Part shown: positions 23,686 to 36,154 of the stretch, in pieces
How positions within the stretch are numbered: the stretch's first letter is position 1
Layout of the letters: each line of letters opens with the position of its first letter
Source of the DNA: Haberlea rhodopensis
Lineage: Eukaryota; Streptophyta; Magnoliopsida; Lamiales; Gesneriaceae
DNA length: 64,000 bases
Assembly: GCA_907163345.1 (NCBI GenBank)
Contig: CAJQUN010000129.1
Coordinates: forward strand, 1,674,001 to 1,738,000
Reading direction: 5' to 3'
Position numbers and translations under genes: made by a program
Notes under the pieces: model-generated
The model's input: only the letters and a program-made list of their open reading frames with translations
Told to the model about the DNA's origin: nothing
Database searches by the model: none

Positions 23686-25559
23686 TTTTTTTGTTCAGTA
23701 TGCAATTTATTTTCTATTTTTTCAATAAATACCTCATTTTAATAACTTGTGTGAGACCTCCAAAAAATTTGAGTCGAACAGTTAAATAAAGTAACTAATA
23801 TGCTTCGAACTCAAGTCACAAATGTAAAGTGGGAAAATTGTAACTAGTGGGGTTTGTTAACGATTTGATAAACAAAGGCTAGCAAAACAAGTCATGGTGG
23901 GCTCCAACTAGTGCGCAGTAAAATGCGAAAATTGAGTCTGCAAATGGGAACGCACCTTATTTTGAATTTTCGCAGGAGCCTAATGGATCCCCAAATAAAT
24001 TATAGTTTAATATATTTTATCCAATGTTATGTTGATTATTTTCTAGTTAACAATCTTGAAACATACAAAAAATAGCTTTGTACCACAAGCATGAAATTTT
24101 TATTCAAGGAGACGAAAATGAATCTCGAAAGCGCAATATTTTAAAAAATTTAGAGGGCAGGGACGGTCCCAGAAAAAAAATTTGGGAACGAATTTATTTT
24201 TTATATAATACTTAAGGGTAAAAAATTTTGGGGAGGCAAAAATTGTTTTAAAAGAAAATAAGGGTACAAAATTGGGTTTTTTTTAAACAAAACCCAAATT
24301 GTTTTTCATTAAACTTTTTTTTTGGGAGTGCGGGCGACCCTCCCTAATTCCACCTCTGAACGTGAGCATGTTGTGGATTGTTCTTCGTAATATACACCGA
24401 CTCATATATAAGTTCCGAGGTGATTACCTCTTTTCTAGAAAACTTGGAGTGATTATAACTTAGGAGTGCAAACTTATTTATACTATTACTCCTCTCAAAT
24501 GAATGGCTAAGATCTAACGGTGGAGATTAAGTCTCCGGAACAAAAATGAATATTCTAGTCTAGTATACTACATTACAAAAGAAATAACAAGTAAGGCCTA
24601 GAAGCTTTCAGTGTATTCTAAAGTGTTCTCCAAACTTCTGGAACATTTCAAAGCCTCCAGATTCACTGAAATCTTCTAAAAAGTCACAGAACGTGACAAA
24701 TACGATGTACTTAAGTTCATACGACCAAGTAAGTTTTTTTCCGCCACAATAAGTACAAAATTCATCTTGGCTGCTAATAATTTTTATGAGACACACCTAA
24801 TAGTACTGGAAACCTATAATTAATATTTTAGCCATTTATATTATTTCAATTAGTTGACCGGGTTTAGACCGGTCCGGCCGTCCCAGGACTAATTTGACTG
24901 GGTTTAGATCCGTCCTAGACGGGCGGCATTGCCATCCCTATTCATCCACTTCTTTACTTGAGAGCAAAAACAGCATGTTGATCATTTAAGGAATTTAAAT
25001 TTTCAAATTGTCTGCTTTATCTTACATCCAACAGCATACATGCAATCCAATTTTTAACTAATCTATTTTCAATATAAAATTTACAGACCTTTCTTTATCC
25101 TTGTACTTTGAACTCCCCATAAATTTATAAAGAACACCATCGTAACCATATTGCGTACAACAATAATTTATTGTCTGAAAGCAACTTCAAGGGTTACTAC
25201 ATAAACCTATTGCTACGTAGATATATATGGGTTGAGCTTATGGCTCAATGCCCAATATACATCCATTGTGTTGACTTGTGACCCAAGGCTCAATAGACAT
25301 CCATATTTGACTCAGAGTCAAAACCCTAAGCACATATGTGCATCTAGGGTTGGTCTTGTGGCCCAAGACTCATGACGCACCTAGGGTTAGAGTTTGGTCC
25401 ATAAATATAGGGGTCTCCCTCTCATTAACTATGACACCAAATACAAGATACACTCTCGTCATTATAAGGCGTTTCGTCCCTCTTGGAGAATCACCAACGA
25501 CTCCAAGAGTTTAATGTGTGCAATTAGAGTAGATTACTCTAGTAGTAATCTATCAAACA
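23686..25559. other. Spacer with transposon scraps
   Basis: 24157-24358 may be a short MITE (CAGGGACGG and CCACCTCTG ends, no target duplication). 24855-24935 is the end of a GGGTGGCAAT-type hAT element (GGCATTGCCATCCCTA). 25190-25559 looks like LTR sequence with a TATAAATATAGGGG box near 25402, cut by the following LTR and possibly continuing at 27618-27735. No gene. Confidence 0.4.
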
Positions 25560-27617
25560 TGTAATGTCCGAAATAATTATTAATTGTGCAATTGATTTAA
25601 TTATGGTGGTTATATGATATGTCTAGATTTAATAATTATTAATTGTGCAATTGATTTAATTATGGTGGTTATATAATATGTCGAGATTTAATTCTTGGGT
25701 ATCGGATTTCAGAGCGTAGTTTGGATAAATAATTCCGGGATCGAATTTATAATGCTAATTAACACCGAAATTTTATTAAATATAAAATTTGCATTAAAAC
25801 GAAAGATTTACTTGTTGTGATTCAAATAAGGACATGAAGTTAATACGGGACATGAAGTTAGGTGTGGACTGTACATGTGATGCACATGCACCAGTACACC
25901 GGTGACACCCCGATGTTCATAATTGGCCGGGAATTAATATATATCGGTGTAGGATGTAAAACACATAGCAAAACGTGTAAAACACACACAGATCGCGGAC
26001 ACACACTAAAACGTGCGAAAACACGCACTTCTCGCGCGATTCACCGACCACCGTGTACTTATCCGCTCCGTTCGCCGCCGTCCGACCACCTAACGACGAG
26101 ACCGACCTACCACCGTGTTCACAACTCAGAGGCACATCTTTCCATACCAGATAATCAAATTTTGGTGTTCGAAAAGTGGTTCGATTTTGATCTGGAACGG
26201 ACGAAATCGCACAGACTAGGGTTTGAGCATCTTTTGTTCGATTTCTTCGATTCTACACCAAATTGGACGAAGCTATATACCAAATCTCTTCCCCTCATCT
26301 GGACGAAGATTTCTAAACCGGTCTCCGCCACTACCGCCGCCGGAGGTCGCCGGAATCGGAGGAAAAGCGTGCGTGTACTGTGTGCGATTTTGGGTAAAAT
26401 TCGATATTCAATTTTTCCGACTTTGCTTCGATAATTACCAGTTAATTTGAGTTTGTAAATGAGTTAATGATGATAATATTGAGTTGTTGAATTAAGATAT
26501 TGAATCGATATGAATGATATCGATTGGATTGTAAATGAACTAATATTAAGTGATAATTTCGATATAGATTCTTCATGATTCTCAAGATGTCGGGATAGCC
26601 CATCATGTTGTCGACTATAAGGTACGTGGTGACGTACGAGCAGGTATACCCAGTATTTATATATTCATGCATACATGTATTTTAATGTGATGTTTTAATG
26701 TTCAGTGATTGAGTTTGATAATTGAGTTTAATACACGTGGAATGGTGGATACGTCGATGTACGTGATCCGGGTATACGAGTTGATTATTGATGCCTTTGG
26801 CATGATCGATATGCGAAGTAGTTGAGAATGAGATTAATTGATAGGTAGAGCTGCCTTCGAGATAAGATTCGTCATGATTGAGTATAAATGATAAATTGTG
26901 GTTATGTCGTATTTATTACATTGATGAGTATCATGCTTTGACTAATGATATTGAACATGATGTTTATGCAAGTATATAAGATTGAAACAGGAACAGTTCG
27001 TGATAGTATGCCGGTTCGGAATTTGTAACAGGGATTATACTTTTGAGTTTTGAATAATCTAAATTGTTGCATTACAATTTCGTATATTGATTTGTGAATG
27101 AATATTGAGTTGGAGTATGCTCACCCGTGTGGGGGCTGTTTCTGTTGAAACAGGTACAACAGGTACTAAGCTATTTTGGGATATTGGTTCGAGCTTGTTG
27201 GATTATGCCGCTTCCAGAAGCGTATATGAGTGTGGGTAAATCGTATACGCTATTTATTCAGTTAGATTGATATTCATTTATTTGTTGCTCGTATGTGAGC
27301 AACTGGAAGCATGTATATGGACTGTATAAGGGTGTTGAAGCTCACTTTTGATGTCTTCTTAGTATTGTGTTTTTCCCTGGCTGGGAATTGTTTTGGTGAT
27401 GTGTTTTTTTTTGGGATAGCTCAATTTATGGGGAGACTCTGCCCAAATTTTTATAAAAACCCACAATGTAAAAGTGGTGCAATGGTGATGATAATGGGTG
27501 AACCTTGAGTCTTATTGCTGAGTATTATATATGTCATGGATAATATGTGAAGCATGTAAGGATTCTTTTAAAGAATGAAATTTTTTTTATACTCCTACGA
27601 CGTCATAGGGTCTTACA
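25560..27617 (+). mobile_element. Solo LTR of a Ty3/gypsy (Del/Tekay-like) element
   Basis: 2,058 bp starting TGTAATGTCCGAAATAATT and ending GGGTCTTACA. Flanks AAACA (25555-25559) and AACCA (27618-27622) fit a 5-bp target duplication with one change. No internal coding region. A 59-bp tandem duplication sits at 25572-25689, and a GC-rich block with CCGCC motifs at 26040-26390. The 190-aa ORF at 25862-26434 is a composition artefact of that block. Confidence 0.65.
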
Positions 27618-28379
27618 AACCAACAAAGGTTTGTTCAACGATCGAGGCTAGTAAACGAGCGCAAATATCTGGAATAATCTTTCGCTGCAATCAAGTATAT
27701 CGTATATCCAATTATTTACTGTAATATATTCCAACACTATGTATCTCACGACTGTATACACAGTCCACAGCAGTCTGCATGTTAATTAGGGGTACATCAA
27801 TACATTTAATTAATTGTTGGAATATAATTGTATACCTAAATTTGATCAGGACTACATTCTGATCATACCCCATTATTGACTAACCAAATATAACATTTTT
27901 GGCTATAGAATGTCTACAGGACTATGCTAACTTAGTGACATTTATCGGGAAAAAAAGAAATAATATTAATGAGCACCAGTGTGCAACAAACATAATTACA
28001 CACGTGTATATAGAGATGGAAAATAACACCAAATTGGCATAGTGCAAATTATTGCAATACACTTCGGTAAATGTTAATTTCGCGAAGAAATTACGAGCTT
28101 TCAACTTCCATCACACTAAATAGTTTACCAATGCATCTGACTTGGAATGTTTATTTATATAGGTATGTTTCTTATTTTAATTAATTTGCATGTGCTCCCT
28201 CCCAAAGACTTAGCTAGCTAGCCTAGGTAGTTTATAGAGAAAATAGTTGTAAATAAGGGCGATTAATCAAGTCCGGCAACGGGTTTTCCAACAAGCCTTA
28301 CAAGGAGCTCTAAGAACTCTGAATAGTTGTTTGAACAACGAGTTACATTTGTTAAAAGAAAATTATACAAGTAAATATT
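27618..28379. other. Upstream region of the MYB gene
   Basis: 27618-27735 may be the far half of an older LTR split by the solo LTR. The rest is presumptive MYB promoter, without clear motifs. Confidence 0.4.
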
Positions 28380-28432
28380 ATGGGGCGAGGTTGCTGTTCT
28401 GAGGTGATATTAGAGAGAAAAAGGGCCATGGA

Positions 28433-28904
28433 TGTTGGGAAAATAACGCAATATTTTCTAGTCAGATATGTGGGAGCAAAAAAAAATGCGGAATAAAAAA
28501 CACAAGATTTACGTGGTTCGGCAAAAATTAGCCTACGTCCACGGGGCTGCTGCAGATCTTTTATTGAAGAAAAATACAAGTGTTTACAAAACACTGACAA
28601 CACTCAATCTGAAAAACACTCAGAAAATTATACAGCAATTTTCTCTCACTAGTATTTTTACTCTGATTGCACTGTGTTATTTTTCTCTCTACAATTTTTG
28701 GTGTATTTTCTGAATGAAAATGTAACTCTATTTATAGAATTTATTCACGCGTTGTTCACGCGTATTTGACAAAAAATATTTGCCATTTTTTCTTCGCACG
28801 TCTCTGACAAATCTTATGCAGATTTCTTTGAAAAAATTTTGGCCACAATTCTTTGCCACTTTTCAACAAATATGGGCCCCCCATATTTATTATTTTGACT
28901 AACA
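28433..28904 (-). repeat. Copia 3' LTR
   Basis: 472 bp with TG...CA ends; almost identical to the partner at 33078-33548. Confidence 0.96.
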
Positions 28905-28974
28905 ATCTCCCACTTGAAGACTGATCTCAATCTGTCTTCACACCTCGATCAAAGCAGCAGCCTCTTCTGGCCTG

Positions 28975-31900
28975 TCAATCTAGCAAGCCAACTGAAGTTG
29001 AACACAACTTCAGTTTATCAATGGTCACCACCTTTGTTAACATATCTGCTGGATTCTTACTTCCTTGGATCTTCTCTAATGTTAGCACATCATCCTCAAG
29101 CAGAGATCTGATGAAGTGATAACGGAGACCAATATGTTTTGTTCTAGAGTGGAATGCTGAATTCTTTGCCAGATCTATTGCACTCTGACTATCACTATAC
29201 AAAACATTCTTCTCCTGATTGAATCCTAGCTCTGTTAACAAACCTTGAAGCCATATCAATTCTTTACTGGCTTCAGTCACTGCAACATATTCAGCCTCTG
29301 TAGTGGATAAAGCTACAATTTTTTGTATCCGCGACATCCAACTAACAACTGTAGTTCCAACAGTGAATACATATCCTGTGGTGCTTTTCCGGTGATCGAC
29401 ATCACCTCCATAGTCTGCATCTACGTAACCTTGTACTTTTAGTTCTCCTTTTCCAAAGTACAAACACTTCTTTGCAGTGCCTCGTAGATACCGTAAAATC
29501 CATTTAACTGCTTCCCAATGAGCCTTTCCTGGATTTGACATAAATCTGCTGACAACTCCCACTGCATGGGCAATGTCTGGCCTTGTACAGACCATTGCGT
29601 ACATCAAACTCCCAATGGCTGAAGCATAATGAACTTTAGCCATGGACTCTTTTTCTTCCTCCGTCTGAGGACATTGGTCCTTGGATAGGCGAAAATGACT
29701 AGCCAAAGGTGTGCTCACTGATTTGGCATCGCCCATGTTGAATCTCTGCAAAACACGATTGATGTACTCCGCCTGAGATAACTGCAAAATTCCCTTTTGC
29801 TTATCTCTCGTGATTTGCATTCCAAGTATCTTTCTTGCTGGACCCAAATCTTTCATTTCAAATTCTTTTGACAACTGTTGTTTCAAGTTTCTGATTTCGT
29901 CCATATCAGAACCAGCTACTAACATATCATCGACATAAAGTAGCAAAATGATATAACTGGACTTATATCTCTTGAAATAGCAACAATGGTCGGCGTTGCT
30001 CCTCTGGAAACCTTCCTTGTGCATAAAGCCGTCAAACTTTAAGTACCATTGTCTTGGAGCTTGTTTCAGGCCGTACAAGCTCTTTTTCAATTTGCACACC
30101 TTATTCTCCATCCCTTTCTTTTCGAAACCTTCTGGTTGAAACATATAGATCTCCTTATCAATGTCTCCGTGAAGAAACGCAGTCTTCACGTCCAGTTGCT
30201 CAAGATGAAGGCTTTCACTGGCAACAATACTCAATACAGTCCTAATAGTATTGAGCTTCACAACTGGAGCAAAAATCTCTGAGTAGTCAACTCCTTCTTT
30301 TTGCTGAAACCCTTTGACGACCAGTCGGGCTTTGTATCTCGTGGAACCATCATGATCTTCCTTCACCCGATACACCCATTTGTTGTGAAGTGCCTTTTTG
30401 TCCATAGGCAACTCAACAAGTTCCCATGTCTGATTGGACATCAAAGACTTCATCTCGTCTTTCATGGCAAGCTCCCACTTGCCAGCATCTTTGGTCTCAC
30501 ATGCTTCATCGTAGCATTCAGGCTCACCTGCATCGGTTAGCAACAGATAGTTCATATACCTTCTGTTAGGTACATGAGGCCGAGAACTCCTTCTCAATTC
30601 ATGAACTGGAGCAGGAGATGCATCATGCTGCTGCTCGCTGTCTTGATCAATTGATTCCCCTAACTGAGGAATCTCAACTATCTGTTCCACATGACTTTCT
30701 GGGACAACGTCCACCTCTGCATATGCTGGCTCACTGTGTTCTGAGTCGCTGACAACTGTGTTATGCCTGTCCTTATACATCACTCGTTCGTTGAAGATTA
30801 CATCTCTGCTGCGGATCATCTTTTTGTTTTCATCATCCCAAATACGGTAGCCAAACTCATCTTCACCATAACCAACGAAAGTGCACTTCTTTGATTTGGG
30901 ATCAAGTTTGTTTCTGTGTGCATCACTGATATGCACATATACTACACTGCCGAAAACTTTAAGATATGAGAGGTTTACCTCTTTTCCGCTCCATACCTCT
31001 TCTGGTATTCTATGCTCCAATGGTACCGATGGACCTCGGTTAATCAAGTAAGCTGCTGTGTTGACTGCTTCTGCCCAGAACTGCTTTGGCAGGCCTGATT
31101 GTACCCGCATGCTTCTGGCTCGTTATGTCAACGTCCGGTTCATACGCTCAGCTACACCATTGTGTTGAGGCGTACCAGGCACGGTTCTCTCCATTCTGAT
31201 TCCATGCTCATAGCAGAACTTCTTGAATCTGGTGTCTTCATATTCACCACCATTGTCGGTTCTGAGCTTCTTTATCTTCAAACCTGTCTCATTTTCAACC
31301 ATCGCTTTCCAAATCTTGAAAGCCTCAAATACTTCTGACTTATATTTCAGAAAGTAAACCCATACTTTCCTGGAGTGATCATCAATAAAAGTCACAAAGT
31401 AGTGTTTCCCACTAATGGATGAGACAGTCGTTGGTCCCCAAACATCAGAGTGAACTAGTTCAAGTTTCACCTTCTTTGGGGTTCTTGTACCTGTCTGAAA
31501 GCTAACTCTTTTCTGCTTTCCAAAAATACATCCTTCACATGTGTCAATATTAATTGACTGAAGGCTCGGAAGTTTCCCCTTTGAGTGCATCACCTTCATT
31601 CCTTTCTCACTCATGTGGCCAAGTCTCTGATGCCACAGAGTAGGACTTTCTGTGTCTGCTGCAACTGCAATTGAACAGCGTGCTCCTGCTGTCATGTAAA
31701 GAGTACCACTCTTATTGCCTCGAGCAATTATCATTGCACCTTTTGAGATCTTCCAAGTATCACCGTGAAAGACCGTTGTATGACCTTCACCGGCCAACTG
31801 GCCAACTGAGATTAAGTTCTTTCTCAGATCGGGAATATGTCTGACATCCTTCAATTCCCATACAGACCCGTTCAACTTAATCTTTATGATACCTTTGCCA

Positions 31901-32913
31901 ACAATCTCGCAAGATTGTTCATTACCAAGGTAGACTTTACCAAGGTTTCCGGGGACATATTTCTCGAAGAGTTCTCTCTGCGAAGTAGCATGGAATGATG
32001 CTCCGGAGTCTAACACCCAAGACTCTTCCTTGCACTCTAAGGAACATATTAATGCATCATCTCCAGAAGCAACGTTTGCTTCTGCCTTCACCTCCTGATT
32101 CTTCGGTGCATTTTTGCACTGATTTTTATAATGTCCGGGCTGCCCGCATTTCCAGCACTCAATAGTCTTTGAGTTCTGAGAATTAAGGGGATTCCTAGAT
32201 TTGGACCTCCTATCCATTTGTTTGCCACGTCCACCTCCTCTGTTTGATTTTCTACCTCTTGACTCTGTATGTAATACTGAAGAGGTTGATGATTCATTTG
32301 AATCTCTCCGTCTGATCTCTTCACTGAGAACCAGATCACGAACATCGTCAAATTTCAACTTAGTACTTCCCGATGAGCTACTCACAGCTGTGACAGTAGC
32401 ATTCCAGCTTTCCGGTAGGGAAGACAAAAGTATTAATGCCCGTACTTCATCATCAAAATCAATGCTAACTGAACTCAACTGGGTTGTCACTGTGTTGAGT
32501 TCATTGAGGTGTTGAGCTACCGATCCGCCTTCTACCATCCGCAAATTGAACAACCGCCTCATCAAATGAACTTTGTTTGAAGCTGATGGCTTCTCGTACA
32601 TGCTTGAAAGAGCCGCCATAAGACCCGCCGTGGTCTTTTCTTTTGCTATGTTGAAAGCAACGTTGCGTGACAACGTCAGTCGGATAACTCCGAGAGCTTT
32701 TCTATCTAGAAGAGCCCACTCTTCATCTTTTATGCCTTCTGGCTTCACACCCGAGAGAGGTTGATAAAGGCCTTTCTGGTACATATAGTCTTCTATTTGC
32801 ATTTTCCAAAAGCCAAAATCTGAACCATTGAACTTTTCAATATTCATTTTTCCTTCATCTGCCGCCATTACTCCCACTCGAACCTGACTCCCACCGGATT
32901 GCTGTTTTGACAA
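28975..32913 (-). pseudogene. Copia gag-pol polyprotein with one premature stop
   Basis: One frame of about 1,312 codons, broken only by TAA at 31123-31125 (codon 597). Order: gag (UBN2-like) from MSKQQSGGS; zinc knuckle CWKCGQPGHYKNQC; protease VLDSGASFH; GAG-pre-integrase WHQRLGHMSEKG; integrase core (HSDVWGP, DNGGEY, PQHNGVAER); reverse transcriptase with LLYVDDML; RNase H with STTEAEYVA and DSQSAIDLA. This is the copia order (integrase before RT). The stop falls just after the integrase motif AERMNRTLT, so the RT and RNase H parts would not be made without readthrough. Otherwise no damage is visible. Confidence 0.95.
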
Positions 32914-33063
32914 TTTTTGAAATCACCGTGTTATTGAAAAACACCGCTGCGGACGAATTTGGTATCGCTGACCAAATCACTATTCTCGAAATCACTATTC
33001 ACGAATTCACTATTCACGTGAATAGTAACCCGACAAAAAAAAATTGACAAAATTAACAATCTT

Positions 33064-33075
33064 GCTCTGATACCA
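33064..33075 (-). other. Primer-binding site
   Basis: TGGTATCAGAGC on the minus strand, two bases inside the 5' LTR; complementary to the 3' end of initiator tRNA-Met. Confidence 0.9.
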
Positions 33076-33077
33076 GT

Positions 33078-33548
33078 TGTTGGGAAAATAACGCAATATT
33101 TTCTAGTCAGATATGTGGGAGCAAAAAAAAATGCGGAATAAAAAACACAAGATTTACGTGATTCGGCAAAAATTAGCCTACGTCCACGGGGCTGCTGCAG
33201 ATCTTTTATTGAAGAAAAATACAAGTGTTTACAAAACACTGACAACACTCAATCTGAAAAACACTCAGAAAATTATACAGCAATTTTCTCTCACTAGTAT
33301 TTTTACTCTGATTGCACTGTGTTATTTTTCTCTCTACAATTTTTGGTGTATTTTCTGAATGAAAATGTAACTCTATTTATAGAATTTATTCACGCGTTGT
33401 TCACGCGTATTTGACAAAAAATATTTGCCATTTTTCTTCGCACGTCTCTGACAAATCTTATGCAGATTTCTTTGAAAAAAATTTGGCCACAATTCTTTGC
33501 CACTTTTCAACAAATATGGGCCCCCCATATTTATTATTTTGACTAACA
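33078..33548 (-). repeat. Copia 5' LTR
   Basis: 471 bp; holds the TATAAATAG promoter box (minus strand) and is followed by the primer-binding site. Confidence 0.96.
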
Positions 33549-33784
33549 ATGGACTGCTCAAGAAGATGAATTGCTGATCAATCATATTCACACTCATGGG
33601 GAAGGCCTCTGGAGATCCTTGCCCCATAGAGCTGGTATTTCACATATTTTTTTTTATCATTCTACGTTTTCTCATCATGTACATTCTTTTTTCTAATTTT
33701 ATTCGAATTCAGCCAGGATTCAAATACATACTGTCAAGCTTAATTATCATGATTTCCACATTTTAATTTCTGCGTGATTTAATA

Positions 33785-33819
<35 letters not shown>

Positions 33820-34587
33820 GTTTGGATTATATATGGTACATACTTAGCTCCATGCTTGCATGATTGATACCGTAGATATGTATCAATTATGAAGGGCAGC
33901 TTAGATGTGAAAAGAGCTGCAGGCTTAAATGGATGAACTATTTGAGACCCAATATCAGGAGCTCCCAAGATTACATTATCATCAGAAGGCATGAGCTCCT
34001 TGGAAATCGCTGGTCTCTCATTGCTGGTCGCCTCCCAGGTCGAACTGATAATGAGATCAAGAAGTACTGGAACACCCATCTTAGTAAAAGAATGAAGTTC
34101 CAAGGCATTTTCCCCCTCGGAAATCGCCATAAGTTACCCTTCAGGCACGGTCAAAATGACCCTGACAGTGCTAGTAACAACGAGGGCGATATCAACAATA
34201 CGAACGTTGCCAATGCAAATCATGGTCGCTATCATAAGCCCAAACACAAGAACTGTCATTATAAGAATAATGTGTTAAGTACCGAAAGGGTTAAATTTTT
34301 TTACTCCTAAACCGATTCGAATCACGACTTCTTCTAGTTCAAGAATTGAAGTTTTCGCACCAAAGCCTACTAGGGTTACAGCTTCTTCTTCGTTGACTCA
34401 TTTCGTGTCGGACAAGCATCCTAATAATAATACTTCTGATATAGGTAATCTCATCAATAATCCTTGTAATGGACGTGCTGAAAACTGCAAATTAATCGAG
34501 GAAGATAATATATGGTTGAGTAAACCTATTGTTAATGAAGATGGTGTTAAAGAAAAAAAAAGTTTACTGATAAGAGATTTGTGCTGA

Positions 34588-35864
34588 TAGTTTGGGGATT
34601 GATGAATGAAATACTGCAAATTTAGTCAATAATTAGCCCAGGGCATATAATAAGATCTTTAGAAGTAATATTATGCAATAAATCAATCATTTGTTCGATC
34701 TGACTTTAATTATTTGTTATCATCGAAGAAACTGGATTCTACCGCGATTTGCTCACTGGAAATGACGATAGACAGCATCCTTCTTCGATAATCAATGGAG
34801 ACATACATGGTGTGATATCTTCTCTCCTATTATTTTTCTCTTTTAACTATGAGATATGGTTTTTCGTACTTATATTTACGGTTGCAACATAGATATATGG
34901 TGACAATGCTATGGAAGTTAATGTTGAAAAATATGATTGATGAGCTTTCATGATTCTCTTCATCTTCCTATGATAAAACTTTCCTTTGTCTTACCAAATA
35001 TGCATGATTTTTATTTCTTACATGATCACACTACATCTAACCTTCCACTCACCCACATTTTGATATACTTATTCTCATTCAAGACCAAATGCTCAGTCCT
35101 AGCGTACCTGCAACCAAGCATCCGAATGGAGACACCAGTATCACTAATTTCATCAAACAGCTTTATTGCCAAACGCAACAAGTTCATTGTGGCACAGGGA
35201 GCAGCAATTATATTAATCTAGCCCGAACTTGAGGAACTGGGCATGCTGCACTTTGCCTTGAACAGCATGTGAAAAGTGAATATTTGGGCAGAAGCAAGGA
35301 TGAGGCACTTTGGAACGCATTGAAAATGTGAAAGTATTACAGCTTGCTATTTAAGGGGGCACAAGTTAAAACAGAGCCAAAAGCTCGATGACATTGCTAC
35401 ACAAATAAAGATGGAATTGCAGAAAATAGAGAGGTAGGTGGTATCGACATGGGGTGGGTCAATGAGAAAAGAAGGCTAGGACGAGCTGGTTGTAGCGGAA
35501 GAGAGATGAATTAGGTGTTTTGTCAAGTTATTCATGGGTACAACCTATGTTTAAGATTTTCCAAAAGTCTAGGGCTTTTACTACAAAACAGATATATTTT
35601 GACAGAAATTAAGAAGGGGGTGCAACTACCTGACGTAGAGAGAGATTTGATTAAGAAAAAAGTTATGTTTTGCAGATAAAGGCCTACAACAAAGAAACTC
35701 CGTAGAACAGCCAACATTGATACAATTATAGAACAATACGCCTGCAGAAGGTAAAATCACAAAGCCCCGTCATATCACAAATTAACAGATATTACACCTC
35801 CCAATATGCAAATCGTCGATAAAATACAGGAAACAACCCAAAAAGGAACAACATTTGCGCAATG
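34588..35864. other. Spacer with possible coding debris
   Basis: 34730-34800 reads EETGFYRDLLTGNDDR on the plus strand and may be the tail of the broken MYB gene. 35215-35050 on the minus strand has protein-like sequence (MNLLRLAIKLFDEISDTG) that I cannot assign. The rest shows nothing. Confidence 0.35.
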
Positions 35865-36109
35865 TATTAAACCTAGTAAAGATTGTTCTCAATCTTCCCA
35901 TACTTAGATAAGATTGCTATCAATCTTTCCATAGTTCATGATATCTTTTATTCAAATATATATTGTAATCTTTTGTTTCCTATTAACTTAAAAGGAAACA
36001 AAAGATTACAATATATATTTGAATAAAAGATATCATGAACTATGGAAAGATTGATAGCAATCTTATCTAAGTATGGGAAGATTGAGAGCAATCTTTACTA
36101 GGTTTAATA
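35865..36109. repeat. 245-bp near-perfect palindrome
   Basis: Two 116-bp arms (35865-35980 and 35994-36109) around a 13-bp loop. I find a single mismatch, which would be a G-U pair in RNA. The direct repeat CAATG flanks it (35860-35864 and 36110-36114), which suggests insertion as a foldback element. It lies 45 bp beyond the stop codon of the small minus-strand gene at 36155-36412, so it is probably within that gene's 3'UTR. Confidence 0.9.
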
Positions 36110-36154
36110 CAATGTTCGTCACACGTGGATACCTCTCACAAGCTAACTTCGCGT

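Larger units (their letters stand above)
28433..33548 (-). mobile_element. Young Ty1/copia LTR retrotransposon
   Basis: 5,116-bp element on the minus strand with a perfect 5-bp target duplication ATGGA (28428-28432 and 33549-33553). LTRs: 28433-28904 (3' LTR) and 33078-33548 (5' LTR). By eye they differ at two bases and one T-run indel. The primer-binding site TGGTATCAGAGC (initiator tRNA-Met type) is at 33064-33075 on the minus strand and the polypurine tract AAGTGGGAGAT at 28905-28915. A TATAAATAG box sits in the 5' LTR (33373-33381, minus). Structure is complete, so age must be low; one stop codon breaks the polyprotein. Confidence 0.96.
28380..34587 (+). pseudogene. R2R3-MYB gene disrupted by a copia retrotransposon
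   Basis: Exon 1 starts ATGGGGCGAGGTTGCTGT at 28380 (MGRGCCSEV) and reaches GGGCCATGG at 28432, where copia is inserted. It resumes at 33549 (TAQEDELLINHIHTHGEGLW, RSLPHRAG) and ends at a GT donor after 33634. Exon 2 from 33895 gives LRCEKSCRLKWMNYLRPNIR and LLGNRWSLIAGRLPGRTDN, then WNTHLSKR. Further damage: exon 1 is one base out of frame between MGRG and GPWT; the linker between R2 and R3 lacks several residues; the C-terminus shifts frame near 34295 (KPIRITTSSS, PKPTRVT continue in the next frame to 34587). The gene once encoded a DNA-binding transcription factor with two MYB repeats; subgroup not resolved. Confidence 0.88.

Noticed and set aside
24157..24358. Short CAGGGACGG...CCACCTCTG MITE
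   Set aside because: Termini are only loosely inverted and no target duplication was found, so it is mentioned only inside the spacer entry.
25862..26434. 190-aa plus-strand ORF
   Set aside because: Arg/Thr/His-rich translation of a GC-rich block inside a solo LTR, with no domain pattern.
35050..35221. Protein-like minus-strand stretch (AIKLFDEISDTGVSIRMLG)
   Set aside because: Open over about 55 codons, but no family, start or splice sites could be assigned.
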